64,000 nucleotides of DNA, from NCBI GenBank assembly GCA_934675625.1, contig CAKURH010000004.1, positions 1 to 64,000 on the forward strand. The letters run 5' to 3'. Origin of the DNA: an uncultured Kiritimatiellota bacterium (lineage in GTDB: Bacteria; Verrucomicrobiota; Kiritimatiellia; RFP12; UBA1067). Of the stretch, positions 42,714 through 52,556 are shown piece after piece. A program made the position numbers and the translations under genes. Position 1 is the first letter of the stretch, and each line of letters begins with the position of its first letter. The notes beneath the pieces were generated by a model, which saw only the letters and a list, made by a program, of their open reading frames with translations, did not search any database and was not told the origin of the DNA.

Positions 42714-42915
42714 TTATTGCCGGACATTTAGATTGCTAAAAGCACAGGCATTGCGAGGTGTTGCCGAACTGATGTGGCTTGCGGGGACGGCGTATCGTGA
42801 TGGGCATTTCCAGTGTGCCGGACAGAAGAAGGGTGTGCTCGTCCGTCGGAATGTCAGGTTGGCTTTGCATTGGCTCGAACGGGCGGCTGAAAAGCGTAGC
42901 GCTGGAGGAAAGGTG
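42697..42915 (+). pseudogene. Sel1-repeat gene fragment
   Basis: About 73 codons carry one Sel1/TPR-like repeat (GVAELMWLAGTAYRDGHF, then RLALHWLERAAEK). The repeat array is cut short: the frame runs on into the start of the truncated secreted-protein copy without a stop. Sel1 proteins are common near polymorphic toxins, often as immunity. Here it looks like the left part of a broken gene. Confidence 0.55.
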
Positions 42916-43272
42916 ATGGACGTTAAGTGTTGTATCGCGATGGTCGTCGCGGCCTGTGCATTAGGGCTGCATGCCGAGTTTTTCAATTCGTTTGTCGTGA
43001 CGAACTTTCATTGTCAAGCGACGTTCAAGAGGACGGCTTGCGTCATGGCTCAAGACGCAAGGTCTGTCGTCATTGAGCCAGGCGGTCTTGATTCAGACGA
43101 ACTGGCTCTTGCCAAATCCTTGGTGTTCTTGTCGCTGAGAAAGAGAAGTGAGCGTACCGAGGTTTCGGTTGACATAGAAGAGCCTGTTCGACTTCGCGTC
43201 ACTCCTTTTGAGGGCTGGACGGATTACGATTTTCTGCGACCGTGTTCTGCGCGCGCCACTGGCTCATGGTGA
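42916..43272 (+). pseudogene. Secreted protein A2, 3'-truncated copy
   Basis: GGAGGAAAGG precedes the ATG, and a signal peptide follows (CCIAMVVAACALGLHAEF). The next 83 codons are almost identical to protein A1 at 38327. Similarity stops at 43230, where DNA of the XylR-like regulator's 3' end begins, so the last 14 codons are foreign. About 90 residues of the A1 protein are missing. Confidence 0.75.
42982..43230 (+). repeat. 249-bp direct repeat, copy 2 (in truncated protein A2)
   Basis: Right end coincides with the right border of the RHS island; the base after it belongs to the neighbouring regulator gene. See copy 1 at 38393-38641. Confidence 0.85.
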
Positions 43273-44377
43273 GGCCCGTCCGGGCCTTGAAGAGCCGCTT
43301 CAGGTAGATGGACGAGCCCCATCCGCAGAGGTTGGCGATGGGCTCCATGATCTGGTTCGGCTTCTTCAGGAGCTCGAATACGCGCTCCATTCGGACGGAG
43401 ATGATCTCTTCGACGATCGTCCGTCCCGTGGCGCTCTTGAAGCGGTTTTCGGCGGCGCGCTCGGAAAGGCCGAGGAACTTGACGACGTCCGTCGCGGTGA
43501 GCCCGTTGCAGGCCTCGCGGCGGATGTAGTCGAGCGCCTCTCCGATTGGGGTCTTTGAGGGCTTCAGCCGTCGTGAGGAGAGCCGCCGGGTGAGTCCGAT
43601 CGGCGAATAGGTGAGCTTCTGCGGCTGGAGCTTGGGGTTGGCCAGGCGCTTCAGCAGGAGTTCCGCCGCGAGCCGTCCGCTGGTCCTGAAGCTCGGATGC
43701 ACGCTGGTCAGCGACGGATGCGTGTTGTCGCAGAACGTCGGGTCGTCGTCCACGCCGACGACCCGGATGTCGCCCGGAACGGGTCGGCCGAGCTGGAGAC
43801 AGGCGTTCAGCACGTCCGAGGCATAGGCGTCGTTGACGGCGAAGATGCCGCAGCCGACGGGAAGCCCGGCGAGGAACGGGCGCAGCCTTGCGGCGAATTC
43901 GGCCTTGTTCCCGAACGTGAGCGAATCCGTCAGGGCGAAGCACGCTTTTCCGTGCGCGGCGGCGCGGGCGGCGAAGCGGGCCTTGCGTCGGTGGCTCCAC
44001 CCGACGTCTGGATTCCAGCCGACGAAGGCGAGCGAGGGACAGTCTGCGAGTTCCTGGAAGGCGAGGTCGGCAATGGCTTCCGCATCGTTGAGCACGGTAA
44101 AGGCCGACGGGTCTTCCAGCGTCCAGTCGGGCGGGTCAAGATGGACGAGCGGGACACCGCGAAAGGTCTCCGAAGGAATCTCCCGGTTGCAGGCGCCTTC
44201 CAGGATGATGCCGACCGGCTGCCAGTAGGCGACGACATCCGCAAGCGGCTCGGTCAGGCGGACGAGCTCGACCGCCTCGATGCGCATCCCGGAACCGACG
44301 ACGACTTCCTGCGCGCCCGCATACTGGTAGACGCGGGAACGCGCATTGAGATCGGTTATGAAGAGGACGGTATCCAT
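43199..44377 (-). CDS. XylR-type regulator (periplasmic-binding-protein sensor plus AraC HTH)
   Basis: The protein has 392 residues. The N-terminal about 270 form a LacI-like sugar sensor (FITDLNARSRVYQYAG, CGIFAVNDAYASDVL, DIRVVGVDDDPTF). The C-terminal 100 carry the AraC HTH (LGLSERAAENRFKSATGRTI, then SSIYLKRLFKARTGLTMSQW). No N-terminal HTH exists, as in XylR. The last about 10 residues are encoded by repeat DNA of the RHS island, so the original 3' end was replaced. It is divergent from the beta-helix gene and probably controls it and the GH50-like gene in response to a sugar. Confidence 0.88.
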   Translation of the reverse strand: MDTVLFITDLNARSRVYQYAGAQEVVVGSGMRIEAVELVRLTEPLADVVAYWQPVGIILEGACNREIPSETFRGVPLVHLDPPDWTLEDPSAFTVLNDAEAIADLAFQELADCPSLAFVGWNPDVGWSHRRKARFAARAAAHGKACFALTDSLTFGNKAEFAARLRPFLAGLPVGCGIFAVNDAYASDVLNACLQLGRPVPGDIRVVGVDDDPTFCDNTHPSLTSVHPSFRTSGRLAAELLLKRLANPKLQPQKLTYSPIGLTRRLSSRRLKPSKTPIGEALDYIRREACNGLTATDVVKFLGLSERAAENRFKSATGRTIVEEIISVRMERVFELLKKPNQIMEPIANLCGWGSSIYLKRLFKARTGLTMSQWRAQNTVAENRNPSSPQKE

Positions 44378-44391
44378 TTCGACGTTGGGGG

Positions 44392-44400
44392 AATAATACC
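44392..44400 (-). promoter_or_regulatory. Extended -10 promoter TGGTATTAT (minus strand)
   Basis: Minus-strand TGGTATTAT lies 14 nt before the ATG of the XylR-like gene. The 145-bp divergent region to the beta-helix gene holds a weaker candidate (TGATAAACT, 44477-44485) for the other direction. Confidence 0.6.
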
Positions 44401-44522
44401 ATAATCGCGCTTCGGGCGCAAGCGGAAATGGTTAGTCGCGATGTGCGGTTTTGGTTAGGGGTGGGGTAGTCTCATTTGATAAACTACCTACATCGTTAAA
44501 TCAGATTGTAAGGAGGCTCACG

Positions 44523-47252
44523 ATGCAGCACATCATGACTGGCAAGCGCGTCATTCTTTCGTTTTCCCTGCTTTGCGGCACGTTCGCGGGCGCGACCGAC
44601 TACTACGTCGCGACAGATGGCTCGGACACGAACGACGGGCTGACGGCGGCGACGGCGTTCGCGACGGTCGACAAGGCGGTCTCGACGGTCGGCGCGGCGG
44701 ACACGATCTACGTCGCGGCAGGTACCTACACGACGACGACCAAGTGGGGTCCGAGCTTGGAGGCGACGATGATCGGCACGGGCGACTCGCGGGATGACGT
44801 CGTTCTAGAATCAGCTGGCGATTACCGCACGCTTCGCATGACCTCGGCGGCGGTCGTCAGCAACCTGACGATTGTCGGCAATGTGTCTTGGAAAGCCGAC
44901 AAGGGCGGTGCCGTCGAGATGACAGGCGGAACGATTGACAATTGCGTGATCAAGGGCGGCACGGCGTATGCGAAAGACAACCTCGCCGGCGGCAACGTGT
45001 ACATGGACAAGAACGCGATCGTGCGGAATTGCGACATCATCGGCGGTTCTGCGACCAATCGCGGCGGAAACGTCCACATCGTCAGCGGCAGCCTGTTGAA
45101 TTGCGCGATCAAGGGCGGCAGGACGGAAGGCAACGGCGGCATCGGCGGTAATCTTTTCGTGAACGGGAGCGCCGTGGTGGTTTCGAATTGCGTCATTCAG
45201 GGCGGTTCGGCAGATGCTCGTGGCGGCAACGTGTTCCTCCTTGCCGGAACACTGGAAGACTGCCAAGTCAAGGATGGCGTTGTCGTCACCGCATCAGACC
45301 AGTATCATGGCGGTGGCAACCTCTTCGTTCAGGCTGGAACGCTCAGCCGCTGCTCCATCACGGGAGGGTCCATTACAAGCGGGAACGAACGCGGCGGCGG
45401 CATCTTGGTGAGAAGTCAGAACTCGTCTGCCATTCTGATTGAGGATTGCCTTGTCGCAAACAACTCGCAGGGAGGCATTTACGCCATCGACAAGGTTACG
45501 GAAATCTACAACACGACAATCGTGGACAATACGGGGTATGGGATTTATGGCTATGGCAATTACCCAAAGTCTTTTGTGAACAACATCCTGTTCGGCAACA
45601 GAAATGCCAACGGCGCCAGAGAATGGGCGGGGAACAGGCTGGCGGACAACATTGCTTCGATAGGAACGGGCGATTCGGGGTTCAGCTCCACATTGGGATA
45701 TGTCGCCATCGACGAGACGGCGTTCAAGGACTACGCGAACGGCGACTACCGTCTGGCCGCGAATTCGGCTCTGGTCGATGCAGGGCAGGCCGATACGCGC
45801 GCGAACGCCTCTCGATTGGATCTGAATGGCGATTCCCGTATCGTCTGGCGCGTTGACATTGGCTGCTATGAATGTCAGAAGACAGGCACGTTTGAAGTGG
45901 CAGAGGAAGAGACACATGGCAGGGCGCCTCTTTCCGTTACGTTCAGGCGTGTCGCCGCAACTGCGTCGGATAACGTATCCTATCGCTTTGACTTTGGCGA
46001 TGGAACTGCGGTCGAGACGACAACCGGAGATGAAATCACCCATGAATATGCGATGCCCGGCGTTTTCTCCGTGAAGATAACGGCGATGGACGGCGTTTCC
46101 GAGACTGTTGAGGTTTTGAAGAATTACATTCGCGTGGCAGGTGATCGGCTGTATGTCGTGGTCGGCAACAAGTTCGCAGCATATCCGTATGATTCCAGGG
46201 AAACTGCCGCTGCGTCTTTGGCCTCCGCCTATGAGGACATGGCAGAAGACGGGTGTGAAATCATTGTCAGTCCTGGCGTCTATGCTTCTGCGTCCACGCT
46301 GAACTTGACAAAGGCGGTGACGATTCGCAGCGAGACGGGGAATCCGAATGACGTGATTGTCAGGAATACGGGAACGGCCTCACGCGGCAACCAGTTCCGT
46401 TGCTTTCAGGTTGACAACGCGAATGCCGGGATATATGGCCTGACGATGGAAAACGGCAGCGTCTACAACGCTTTCGGAGGGTGTCTGCGGCTTGCGTCGG
46501 GCATGGTGTCCAATTGTGTCATCCGTGGCGGTGTCGTGACGGCGGACGGCAATGCGAATGCTGGTGGCGGCGGTGTCGAGCTGTCCGGTTCCGGCATTGT
46601 TTCCCATTGCTGGATCACTAACAATGTCGTCAATGGGACCGGCAGGGAGTCGGCCTATGTCGGCGGCGCCGTCATCTGGCCTTGGAACTCAAAGGGAAGG
46701 CTCGACAATACGCTGATCGCGTATAACACGTACATTACATCCGGGAGTGCGCCTGTGCGAGGAGCGGCCGGGCTGCAGCTGGGCGGCGGAAATAATGGCG
46801 TCGTCATCGAGAACTGCTCCATCGTGTCGAATGTCGTTCAAGGAGCCATCTCGACAGAGTCTGCCGGTGTCTGGTTGAACGCATGGGATGTCACGTTCAG
46901 GAACTGCGTCATCGCGGGAAATTGGCAGACCGCCTCGAATGCGTTTTCCAGCATTACGCTTCCGAGTGAGGCCTATGTTTACAAATGCGTCGCAGACGTC
47001 ATGCCGACGACGACTTCATTCAAACCCGGCTCCACCGGTTTCACTCTTGCTGACAGGACGGCGATTTTCGAAGACTTCGACGGCGGCGACTTCACGCCGA
47101 GGCCGGGCGGGCGCCTGTCGAACAAGGGGACGGTGCCGACCTTCGCGACAGACGTCGACCTCGCCGGGAATCCGCGCGTCTTCGGTCGCGCCATCGACGT
47201 CGGCTGCTACGAGGCCCAGCGCCTTCCGGGCGGCGTCTTCATCGTCCGCTGA
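44523..47252 (+). CDS. Secreted right-handed beta-helix protein with PKD domain
   Basis: The protein has 909 residues with a signal peptide. AAGGAGG lies 9 nt before the ATG. Two beta-helix regions are visible, each opening with the DUF1565-like phrase seen in YYVATDGSDTNDGLTAATAF and TIYVAAGTY, and rich in NCVIKGG-type rungs. Between them (about residues 475-540) lies a PKD domain (YRFDFGDGTAVETTTG). Such proteins bind or cleave polysaccharides such as pectin or alginate. No catalytic Asp/Lys set was identified, so enzyme or adhesin cannot be decided. It is paired with the GH50-like gene downstream. Confidence 0.82.
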   Translation: MQHIMTGKRVILSFSLLCGTFAGATDYYVATDGSDTNDGLTAATAFATVDKAVSTVGAADTIYVAAGTYTTTTKWGPSLEATMIGTGDSRDDVVLESAGDYRTLRMTSAAVVSNLTIVGNVSWKADKGGAVEMTGGTIDNCVIKGGTAYAKDNLAGGNVYMDKNAIVRNCDIIGGSATNRGGNVHIVSGSLLNCAIKGGRTEGNGGIGGNLFVNGSAVVVSNCVIQGGSADARGGNVFLLAGTLEDCQVKDGVVVTASDQYHGGGNLFVQAGTLSRCSITGGSITSGNERGGGILVRSQNSSAILIEDCLVANNSQGGIYAIDKVTEIYNTTIVDNTGYGIYGYGNYPKSFVNNILFGNRNANGAREWAGNRLADNIASIGTGDSGFSSTLGYVAIDETAFKDYANGDYRLAANSALVDAGQADTRANASRLDLNGDSRIVWRVDIGCYECQKTGTFEVAEEETHGRAPLSVTFRRVAATASDNVSYRFDFGDGTAVETTTGDEITHEYAMPGVFSVKITAMDGVSETVEVLKNYIRVAGDRLYVVVGNKFAAYPYDSRETAAASLASAYEDMAEDGCEIIVSPGVYASASTLNLTKAVTIRSETGNPNDVIVRNTGTASRGNQFRCFQVDNANAGIYGLTMENGSVYNAFGGCLRLASGMVSNCVIRGGVVTADGNANAGGGGVELSGSGIVSHCWITNNVVNGTGRESAYVGGAVIWPWNSKGRLDNTLIAYNTYITSGSAPVRGAAGLQLGGGNNGVVIENCSIVSNVVQGAISTESAGVWLNAWDVTFRNCVIAGNWQTASNAFSSITLPSEAYVYKCVADVMPTTTSFKPGSTGFTLADRTAIFEDFDGGDFTPRPGGRLSNKGTVPTFATDVDLAGNPRVFGRAIDVGCYEAQRLPGGVFIVR

Positions 47253-47278
47253 CCGCACACAGGCAAGGGCGACGTCTC

Positions 47279-49105
47279 ATGTTCGGCTCTATTCTCGCCG
47301 TTGCGCTCGTGGCACTCTCCCTGAGCGACTTCAAGCCCGTGCACCGGGCGCAGGTGACCCCAGAGGCCCCGAACCAGGTGCGTCTCGACCTGCCGAGCGC
47401 CGAATGGGATTCCGGCTTGCGCTGGGACCCGGTTCCGGCGGCGGACTTCTCCCAGGCGAAGTTCCTTGCCGTTGACGTGGAGAACCTTTCGACGACGCGG
47501 CAGGCGAGGCTCACGATGCACGTCTCGGCCGGCGCGGCGCAAGGCGATTCGGGCGACCACGCGACGGCGATTGCGCGAAAGAACAGGTCCGCCAACACGG
47601 GCATCGGGCTGAATCCGGGCGAAAGGCGGACGATGCGGCTGCTCCTGACGCACCCCGAAGTCTACGGGTGCCCGACGAACGCGCGCGGCCCCGCCGTCAT
47701 CGACACGAAGCACGTCACCTCCGTCCAGTTCAAGATGCAGTGGCCTTTCGAGGATGAGGTGAAGGGCCTGGCCGAACTGCGGCTCTCGAACCTGCGGCTG
47801 GAGGGCGAGCCCGAATGGGCGCGATTCGTGCCCGCCGAGCGATACGTCCCGTTCATCGACAGGTACGGGCAGTTCGCCCATGCCGAATGGAAGGGGAAGG
47901 TGCATGCCGACAGGGATCTCGCCGATGACCTCGAAGCCGAGCGCAAGGCACTCGCCCCGCCGCCCGCGTCGTGGGACCGCTTCGGCGGCTGGAAGGACGG
48001 CCCGCAGCTTGCCGCGACGGGCAGCTTCCGCACCGAGAAGGTCGACGGCCGGTGGTGGCTTGTCACGCCTGACGGGCACCTCTTCTTCTCCGTCGGGCTG
48101 GACGTGACGCGGATCATGACGGACGTGACAGACGCCTCGAAGCACCCAGACTGGTATCAGGGCGAGATCCCTGCCGACAGGAAGATGGCGTTCACGGTCT
48201 GGAATCTGGAGAAGAAGTTCGGGAAGAAGGACTTTGCGGCGGACTACTTTGACTTCGTGCTGAAGCGGTTCGACTCGTGGGGACTGAACACGATCGGCAA
48301 CTGGAGCGCGCCCGAACTCGGCCTGCTCTCGAAGAAGCCGTATGTCGCAAGTGTGCTCGAACGCGGCAAAGGCGTGCCGCGCCACCCGAAATTCCACATC
48401 TACGACTTCGCGGTGCCGAACTTCGAGGCGACGATGCGCGCGGCGATTCGCGAGAAGTTCGCGACGGACAGGTCGCTGAAGCACGCGGCGAAAGACCCGA
48501 TGTGCATCGGCTTCTTCGTCGACAACGAGCTCCAGTTCCAGAAGTGGATTCCCGATGTCGGCGGGGAGGTCGCCGAGCCTTTTCTCGACCTCTATTTCCG
48601 CATCTGCCGCGAGGAGCTGGCGCGCGCCGCGCCGGGCAAGCTCTACCTCGGCTCGCGCTTCGTCGGCTTCCGTCAGGCGGGCGTCCTGTGGCGCACGGCG
48701 GCGAAGCATTGCGACGTCATCACGGTGAACGCCTATGCGAACTCGGTGTACAATCTTTCGGAGCGGATGTTCTCGGACGGGAACGAGAAGCCGATTCTCG
48801 TCGGCGAGTTCCATTTCGGCGCCTACGACAGGGGCATGTTCAAGCCGGGGCTCGCGCCCGTCTACGACGAGCGGGAGCGCGCCCGCAGCTTCGCGCGCTT
48901 CGTGCAGGGCTGCCTGCAGCATCCGCTGATCGTCGGCTGTCACTGGTTTCAGTATCGCGACCAGCCCCTGCTCGGACGCGGCGACGGCGAGGCCTACGAG
49001 ATCGGTTTCGTGGATGTCGTCGACCGCCCCTACGAATGGCTCTGCCGTGCCGCCCGCGCACTCGGGCAGACGATGTATTTCCGGCGCGCGAAGGGGGTCT
49101 GGTGA
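47279..49105 (+). CDS. Secreted GH50-like (agarase-type) glycoside hydrolase
   Basis: The protein has 608 residues with a short leader. An N-terminal carbohydrate-binding-like domain (to about 190) precedes a TIM barrel that begins near WWLVTPDGHLFFSVGLDV. The clan-A catalytic pair is visible: the acid/base in CIGFFVDNELQF and the nucleophile in ILVGEFHFGAYD. These motifs match GH50 beta-agarases and their many uncharacterised relatives in Lentisphaerae and Planctomycetes. The substrate may be a beta-galactan rather than agar. The gene lies 26 bp after the beta-helix gene and is probably co-transcribed with it. Confidence 0.8.
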   Translation: MFGSILAVALVALSLSDFKPVHRAQVTPEAPNQVRLDLPSAEWDSGLRWDPVPAADFSQAKFLAVDVENLSTTRQARLTMHVSAGAAQGDSGDHATAIARKNRSANTGIGLNPGERRTMRLLLTHPEVYGCPTNARGPAVIDTKHVTSVQFKMQWPFEDEVKGLAELRLSNLRLEGEPEWARFVPAERYVPFIDRYGQFAHAEWKGKVHADRDLADDLEAERKALAPPPASWDRFGGWKDGPQLAATGSFRTEKVDGRWWLVTPDGHLFFSVGLDVTRIMTDVTDASKHPDWYQGEIPADRKMAFTVWNLEKKFGKKDFAADYFDFVLKRFDSWGLNTIGNWSAPELGLLSKKPYVASVLERGKGVPRHPKFHIYDFAVPNFEATMRAAIREKFATDRSLKHAAKDPMCIGFFVDNELQFQKWIPDVGGEVAEPFLDLYFRICREELARAAPGKLYLGSRFVGFRQAGVLWRTAAKHCDVITVNAYANSVYNLSERMFSDGNEKPILVGEFHFGAYDRGMFKPGLAPVYDERERARSFARFVQGCLQHPLIVGCHWFQYRDQPLLGRGDGEAYEIGFVDVVDRPYEWLCRAARALGQTMYFRRAKGVW

Positions 49106-49140
49106 CGCGGGCGACGTCCGTGCTGACGTCTTCGCGGATA

Positions 49141-49149
49141 TGGTATAAT
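49141..49149 (+). promoter_or_regulatory. Extended -10 promoter TGGTATAAT
   Basis: Ends 10 nt before the ATG at 49160; no ribosome binding site. Confidence 0.75.
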
Positions 49150-49159
49150 ATGCGGCCAA

Positions 49160-50074
49160 ATGAAATGCGAGATTTGCCATCAGGCGAACGCCGAGACGGC
49201 GATTGTCCGTGGCGAGGGCGAGACGGCGGAGGAACTCTACGTCTGCAAGGCCTGCGCCAAGGCGGAACGTCAGCGTCGCCAGAAGAAGAGCCAGCGGACC
49301 CGTAAGGTGACGGGCCTTCCGCCGGGCGTGTCGATGTCCATTACCCGGATCAGCCCCAGCACGGAGGAGGACGCGGCGGAAGACGAGGGCATTCCGGAGA
49401 TTCTCGGCTCGTTCATCGACGCCGTGAACGGCATGGTGTCCGACCTGGAGAAGGCGGCGGACGCACACGAGAAGAAGGGCGCGCCGGACGAGAAGCGGCA
49501 CGCCTTCCCCTTGACGCGCGTCGAGGCGCCGTTCCGCGTGCGCGGCCAGCTCCACCTGGAGGGACTTCACCTCATCGGCGAGCTGGAGTCCGTCCGCCGC
49601 GCGCTGCATGCGCTCAACATGGAGCTCGTCGGCGTGGAGGCGGATGGCGTGAACGAGCCGGGCCATGTCTACGGCATCGACTACACGGGGTCGTCCGAGC
49701 GGGCGAAGCGCGTGGTCGCGGACCTGCTGCGCGAGGAGCGCAACGCGCGCGTGCGCCTCTCCGAGGAGCTGCCGCGCGTCTTCGGCGACTCGCTCTGCCG
49801 CGCGCTCGCGATCCTGAAGAACTGCCGTCTCCTGTCGCCGGGCGAGCTCTTTGACCTGCTCTCGCCGCTGCGGCTTGCGGCGATGCAGAAGCTGCTGGAC
49901 GGCATCACGCTGGAGGAGATCGAGAAGATGCTGCTCGAATGCGACCTCACGGGCGCGGAGGACAAGCTGGAGCAGGAGGAGCGCGACCAGGCGGACGCCG
50001 ACCGCGCGGACGAGATGAACCGCCGCTTCGAGGACGTGATGCTGAACGAACGCGCCGAGGAGAAGTTCCTATGA
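49160..50074 (+). CDS. McsA zinc finger fused to kinase-less McsB C-terminal domain
   Basis: The protein has 304 residues. Two CxxC pairs at residues 3-6 and 29-32 form the McsA-type zinc finger. Residues about 140-262 align by eye with the C-terminal part of the arginine kinase McsB: ALNMELVGVEADGVNEPGHV against the LGLVVRGIYGEGSEAVGNIF segment, then REERNARVRL, FGDSLCRALAILKNCRLLSP and LSPLRLAAM. The ATP and guanidino catalytic region of McsB is absent. The stop overlaps the clpC start (ATGA). In Firmicutes McsA activates McsB, which marks proteins for ClpC. Here I infer a non-catalytic adaptor for ClpC. Confidence 0.78.
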   Translation: MKCEICHQANAETAIVRGEGETAEELYVCKACAKAERQRRQKKSQRTRKVTGLPPGVSMSITRISPSTEEDAAEDEGIPEILGSFIDAVNGMVSDLEKAADAHEKKGAPDEKRHAFPLTRVEAPFRVRGQLHLEGLHLIGELESVRRALHALNMELVGVEADGVNEPGHVYGIDYTGSSERAKRVVADLLREERNARVRLSEELPRVFGDSLCRALAILKNCRLLSPGELFDLLSPLRLAAMQKLLDGITLEEIEKMLLECDLTGAEDKLEQEERDQADADRADEMNRRFEDVMLNERAEEKFL

Positions 50075-52524
50075 GCCTGAGCTTTACGAAACACGCCGTC
50101 GATGCGCTGAACGCGGCGTCGAGCTGCGCGCAGCAGCTCGGTCACGACCACATCGGCGCCGAACACATCTTCCTGTCGATCATCGCGATTCCGGCGTGCG
50201 GCGCGGCCCAGCGGCTCGTCTCGCTCGGCCTGGCGCTCGACGACCTCGTCGAGTCGATGAAGTCCGTCCTCACGGGCGGCGGCGCCGGCACGCTCCAGCG
50301 CGGACAGCTGCCGCTGACGGCGCGGACGAAGAAGATCATCGACATGGCCGCGATCGAGTCCGGCCCCGGCAACGCGGTCGCCACGGAGCACCTCGTCCTC
50401 GCCATGCTGCGCGAGGGCGAGAACGCGGCGGCGCAGCTGCTGTTCAACGCGGGCGTGACGGTCGACAAGTTCATCGCCGCCGGGACGCAGGGCGGCGCGA
50501 ACGCGGCGGCGTCCGGCGCGGCGGAGGGCGACGGCGAGGGCGGTGACGCGGCGTCCGCGAAGGAGGGCGCGAACGGCAAGGCGCAGAAGACGCCGACGAT
50601 CAACACCTACGGGCGCGACCTCACGGATCTCGCGCGGCAGGGCCAGCTCGACCCCGTGATCGGGCGCGCGAAGGAGCTGAAGCGCATCGTCCAGATCCTC
50701 TCGCGGCGCACGAAGAACAACGCCGTCCTCATCGGCGAGGCGGGCGTCGGCAAGACGGCCGTCGTCGAGGGCCTCGCGCAGGCGATCCACCGGGGCGAGG
50801 TGCCCGAGCGCATGCAGGCGAAGCGCGTCGTCGCGCTCGACATGGCGCGGCTCGTCGCGGGCACGCAGTACCGCGGCCAGTTCGAGGAGCGCCTGAAGAA
50901 GGTGATCGACGAGACGAAGCGCGCGGGGAACATCATCCTCTTCCTGGACGAGATCCACACGATGGTCGGCGCGGGCGGGGCCGAGGGCGCGATGGATGCG
51001 GCGAACATCCTGAAGCCGGCCCTCGCGCGCGGCGAGCTGCAGTGCGTCGGCGCGACGACGCTGAAGGAGTACCACAAGTCCATCGAGAAGGACGCCGCGC
51101 TGGAGCGCCGCTTCCAGGCCGTCACGGTGGACGAGCCGTCCGTCGCGGACACGATTGAGATATTGAAGGGGATCGCGCCGAAGTACGAGGAATACCACTC
51201 GGCGACGTTCACGCCGGCGGCGCTGCGCGCGGCGGTCGAGCTGACGGCGCGCTACCTGCCCGCGCGGCAGCTGCCGGACAAGGCGATTGACGCGATGGAC
51301 GAGACGGGCGCGCGCCTCCGGGCGAGCGCGAGCGCGCGGCCGAAGGCGCTCACGGCGATGCAGGAGAAGATCGACACGCTGCGCGGGCAGAAGGACGCCG
51401 TCGTCGCGAAGGGCGACTTTGACTCCGCCGCGAAGTTCCGCGAGGCGATCCGCGTCGCGTCCGCCGAGTTTCAGGAAGCCCTGAAGAAGTGGAAGGAGAC
51501 GCACGCCGAAGAGACGCTGGAGATTTCGGAGAACGACGTCGCCGAGACGGTCTCGTCCATGAGCGGCGTGCCCGTCGAGAAGATGAACGCGACGACGGCG
51601 GAGAAGCTGCTCGCGATGGAGAAGACGCTGGGGAGCGTCGTGGTCGGGCAGATGCCCGCCGTGAAGGCGATCGCGCGCGCGCTGCGGCGGTCGCGCGCCC
51701 TGCGGGCCGACCCGAAGCGGCCGATCGGCTCGTTCCTCTTCCTCGGGCCGACCGGCGTCGGCAAGACGCATCTCGCGAAGATGCTTGCCGAAAAGGTCTA
51801 CGGGGACGACAAGGCGCTCATCACGCTCGACATGTCGGAGTTTCAGGAGAAGTACTCCTCGTCGCGCCTCGTCGGCGCGCCGCCCGGCTACGTCGGCTAC
51901 GACGAGGGCGGGCAGCTCACCGAGAAGGTGCGGCGGCGCCCGTATTCGGTCGTCCTCTTCGACGAGTTCGAGAAGGCGAACGGCGACGTCTGCAACATGC
52001 TGCTCCAGATCCTTGACGAGGGGCGGCTCACGGACGGGCAGGGGCGCATCATCGACTTCCGCAACACGATCATCATCTGCACGGCGAACCTCGGCTTCGA
52101 CTTCGCGCGCGAGGGGCATTCGCTCGGCTTTGCGCGCGACACGGCGGAGACGAGCTACGAGGTGCTGAAGGAGAAGCTGCTGGGCGAGGCGAAGCGCGCG
52201 TTCCGTCCCGAACTGCTGAACCGCTTCGACGAGACGGTCGTCTTCAAGAAGCTCGAGAAGGCCGACTTGGAGGCGATCCTGAATCTGGAGCTCGCGCGGC
52301 TGCAGGCGCGGCTGAAGGATTCGCACATCTCGCTGTCGCTGGACAAGAAGGCGGCGGACTTCCTGATCGAGAAGGGGTACGACGGCGCGCTCGGCGCGCG
52401 GCCGCTCCGCCGCGTCGTGCAGGACTACGTCGAGGATCCGCTCGCGGATCTCGTCCTCGCGGGCAAGGCGAAGCCGCGCCTCAAGGCGAAGCTCGCCAAG
52501 GATGGGCAGTCGCTGAGGTTCTGA
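50071..52524 (+). CDS. clpC: ATP-dependent Clp protease ATPase subunit ClpC
   Basis: The protein has 817 residues. Two Clp-N repeats come first ([20 protein letters not shown]). The first AAA module has [13 protein letters not shown] and ILFLDEIHT. The middle domain is short with a UVR-like helix ([20 protein letters not shown]), which marks ClpC rather than ClpB. The second module has [14 protein letters not shown] and [11 protein letters not shown]. It unfolds substrates for ClpP. The start at 50071 lies within the stop of the McsA/McsB-like gene, so adaptor and unfoldase are made together. Confidence 0.92.
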   Translation: MSLSFTKHAVDALNAASSCAQQLGHDHIGAEHIFLSIIAIPACGAAQRLVSLGLALDDLVESMKSVLTGGGAGTLQRGQLPLTARTKKIIDMAAIESGPGNAVATEHLVLAMLREGENAAAQLLFNAGVTVDKFIAAGTQGGANAAASGAAEGDGEGGDAASAKEGANGKAQKTPTINTYGRDLTDLARQGQLDPVIGRAKELKRIVQILSRRTKNNAVLIGEAGVGKTAVVEGLAQAIHRGEVPERMQAKRVVALDMARLVAGTQYRGQFEERLKKVIDETKRAGNIILFLDEIHTMVGAGGAEGAMDAANILKPALARGELQCVGATTLKEYHKSIEKDAALERRFQAVTVDEPSVADTIEILKGIAPKYEEYHSATFTPAALRAAVELTARYLPARQLPDKAIDAMDETGARLRASASARPKALTAMQEKIDTLRGQKDAVVAKGDFDSAAKFREAIRVASAEFQEALKKWKETHAEETLEISENDVAETVSSMSGVPVEKMNATTAEKLLAMEKTLGSVVVGQMPAVKAIARALRRSRALRADPKRPIGSFLFLGPTGVGKTHLAKMLAEKVYGDDKALITLDMSEFQEKYSSSRLVGAPPGYVGYDEGGQLTEKVRRRPYSVVLFDEFEKANGDVCNMLLQILDEGRLTDGQGRIIDFRNTIIICTANLGFDFAREGHSLGFARDTAETSYEVLKEKLLGEAKRAFRPELLNRFDETVVFKKLEKADLEAILNLELARLQARLKDSHISLSLDKKAADFLIEKGYDGALGARPLRRVVQDYVEDPLADLVLAGKAKPRLKAKLAKDGQSLRF

Positions 52525-52556
52525 ACGGATTCGCCTGCGAGAAGGAGACCGATAAT

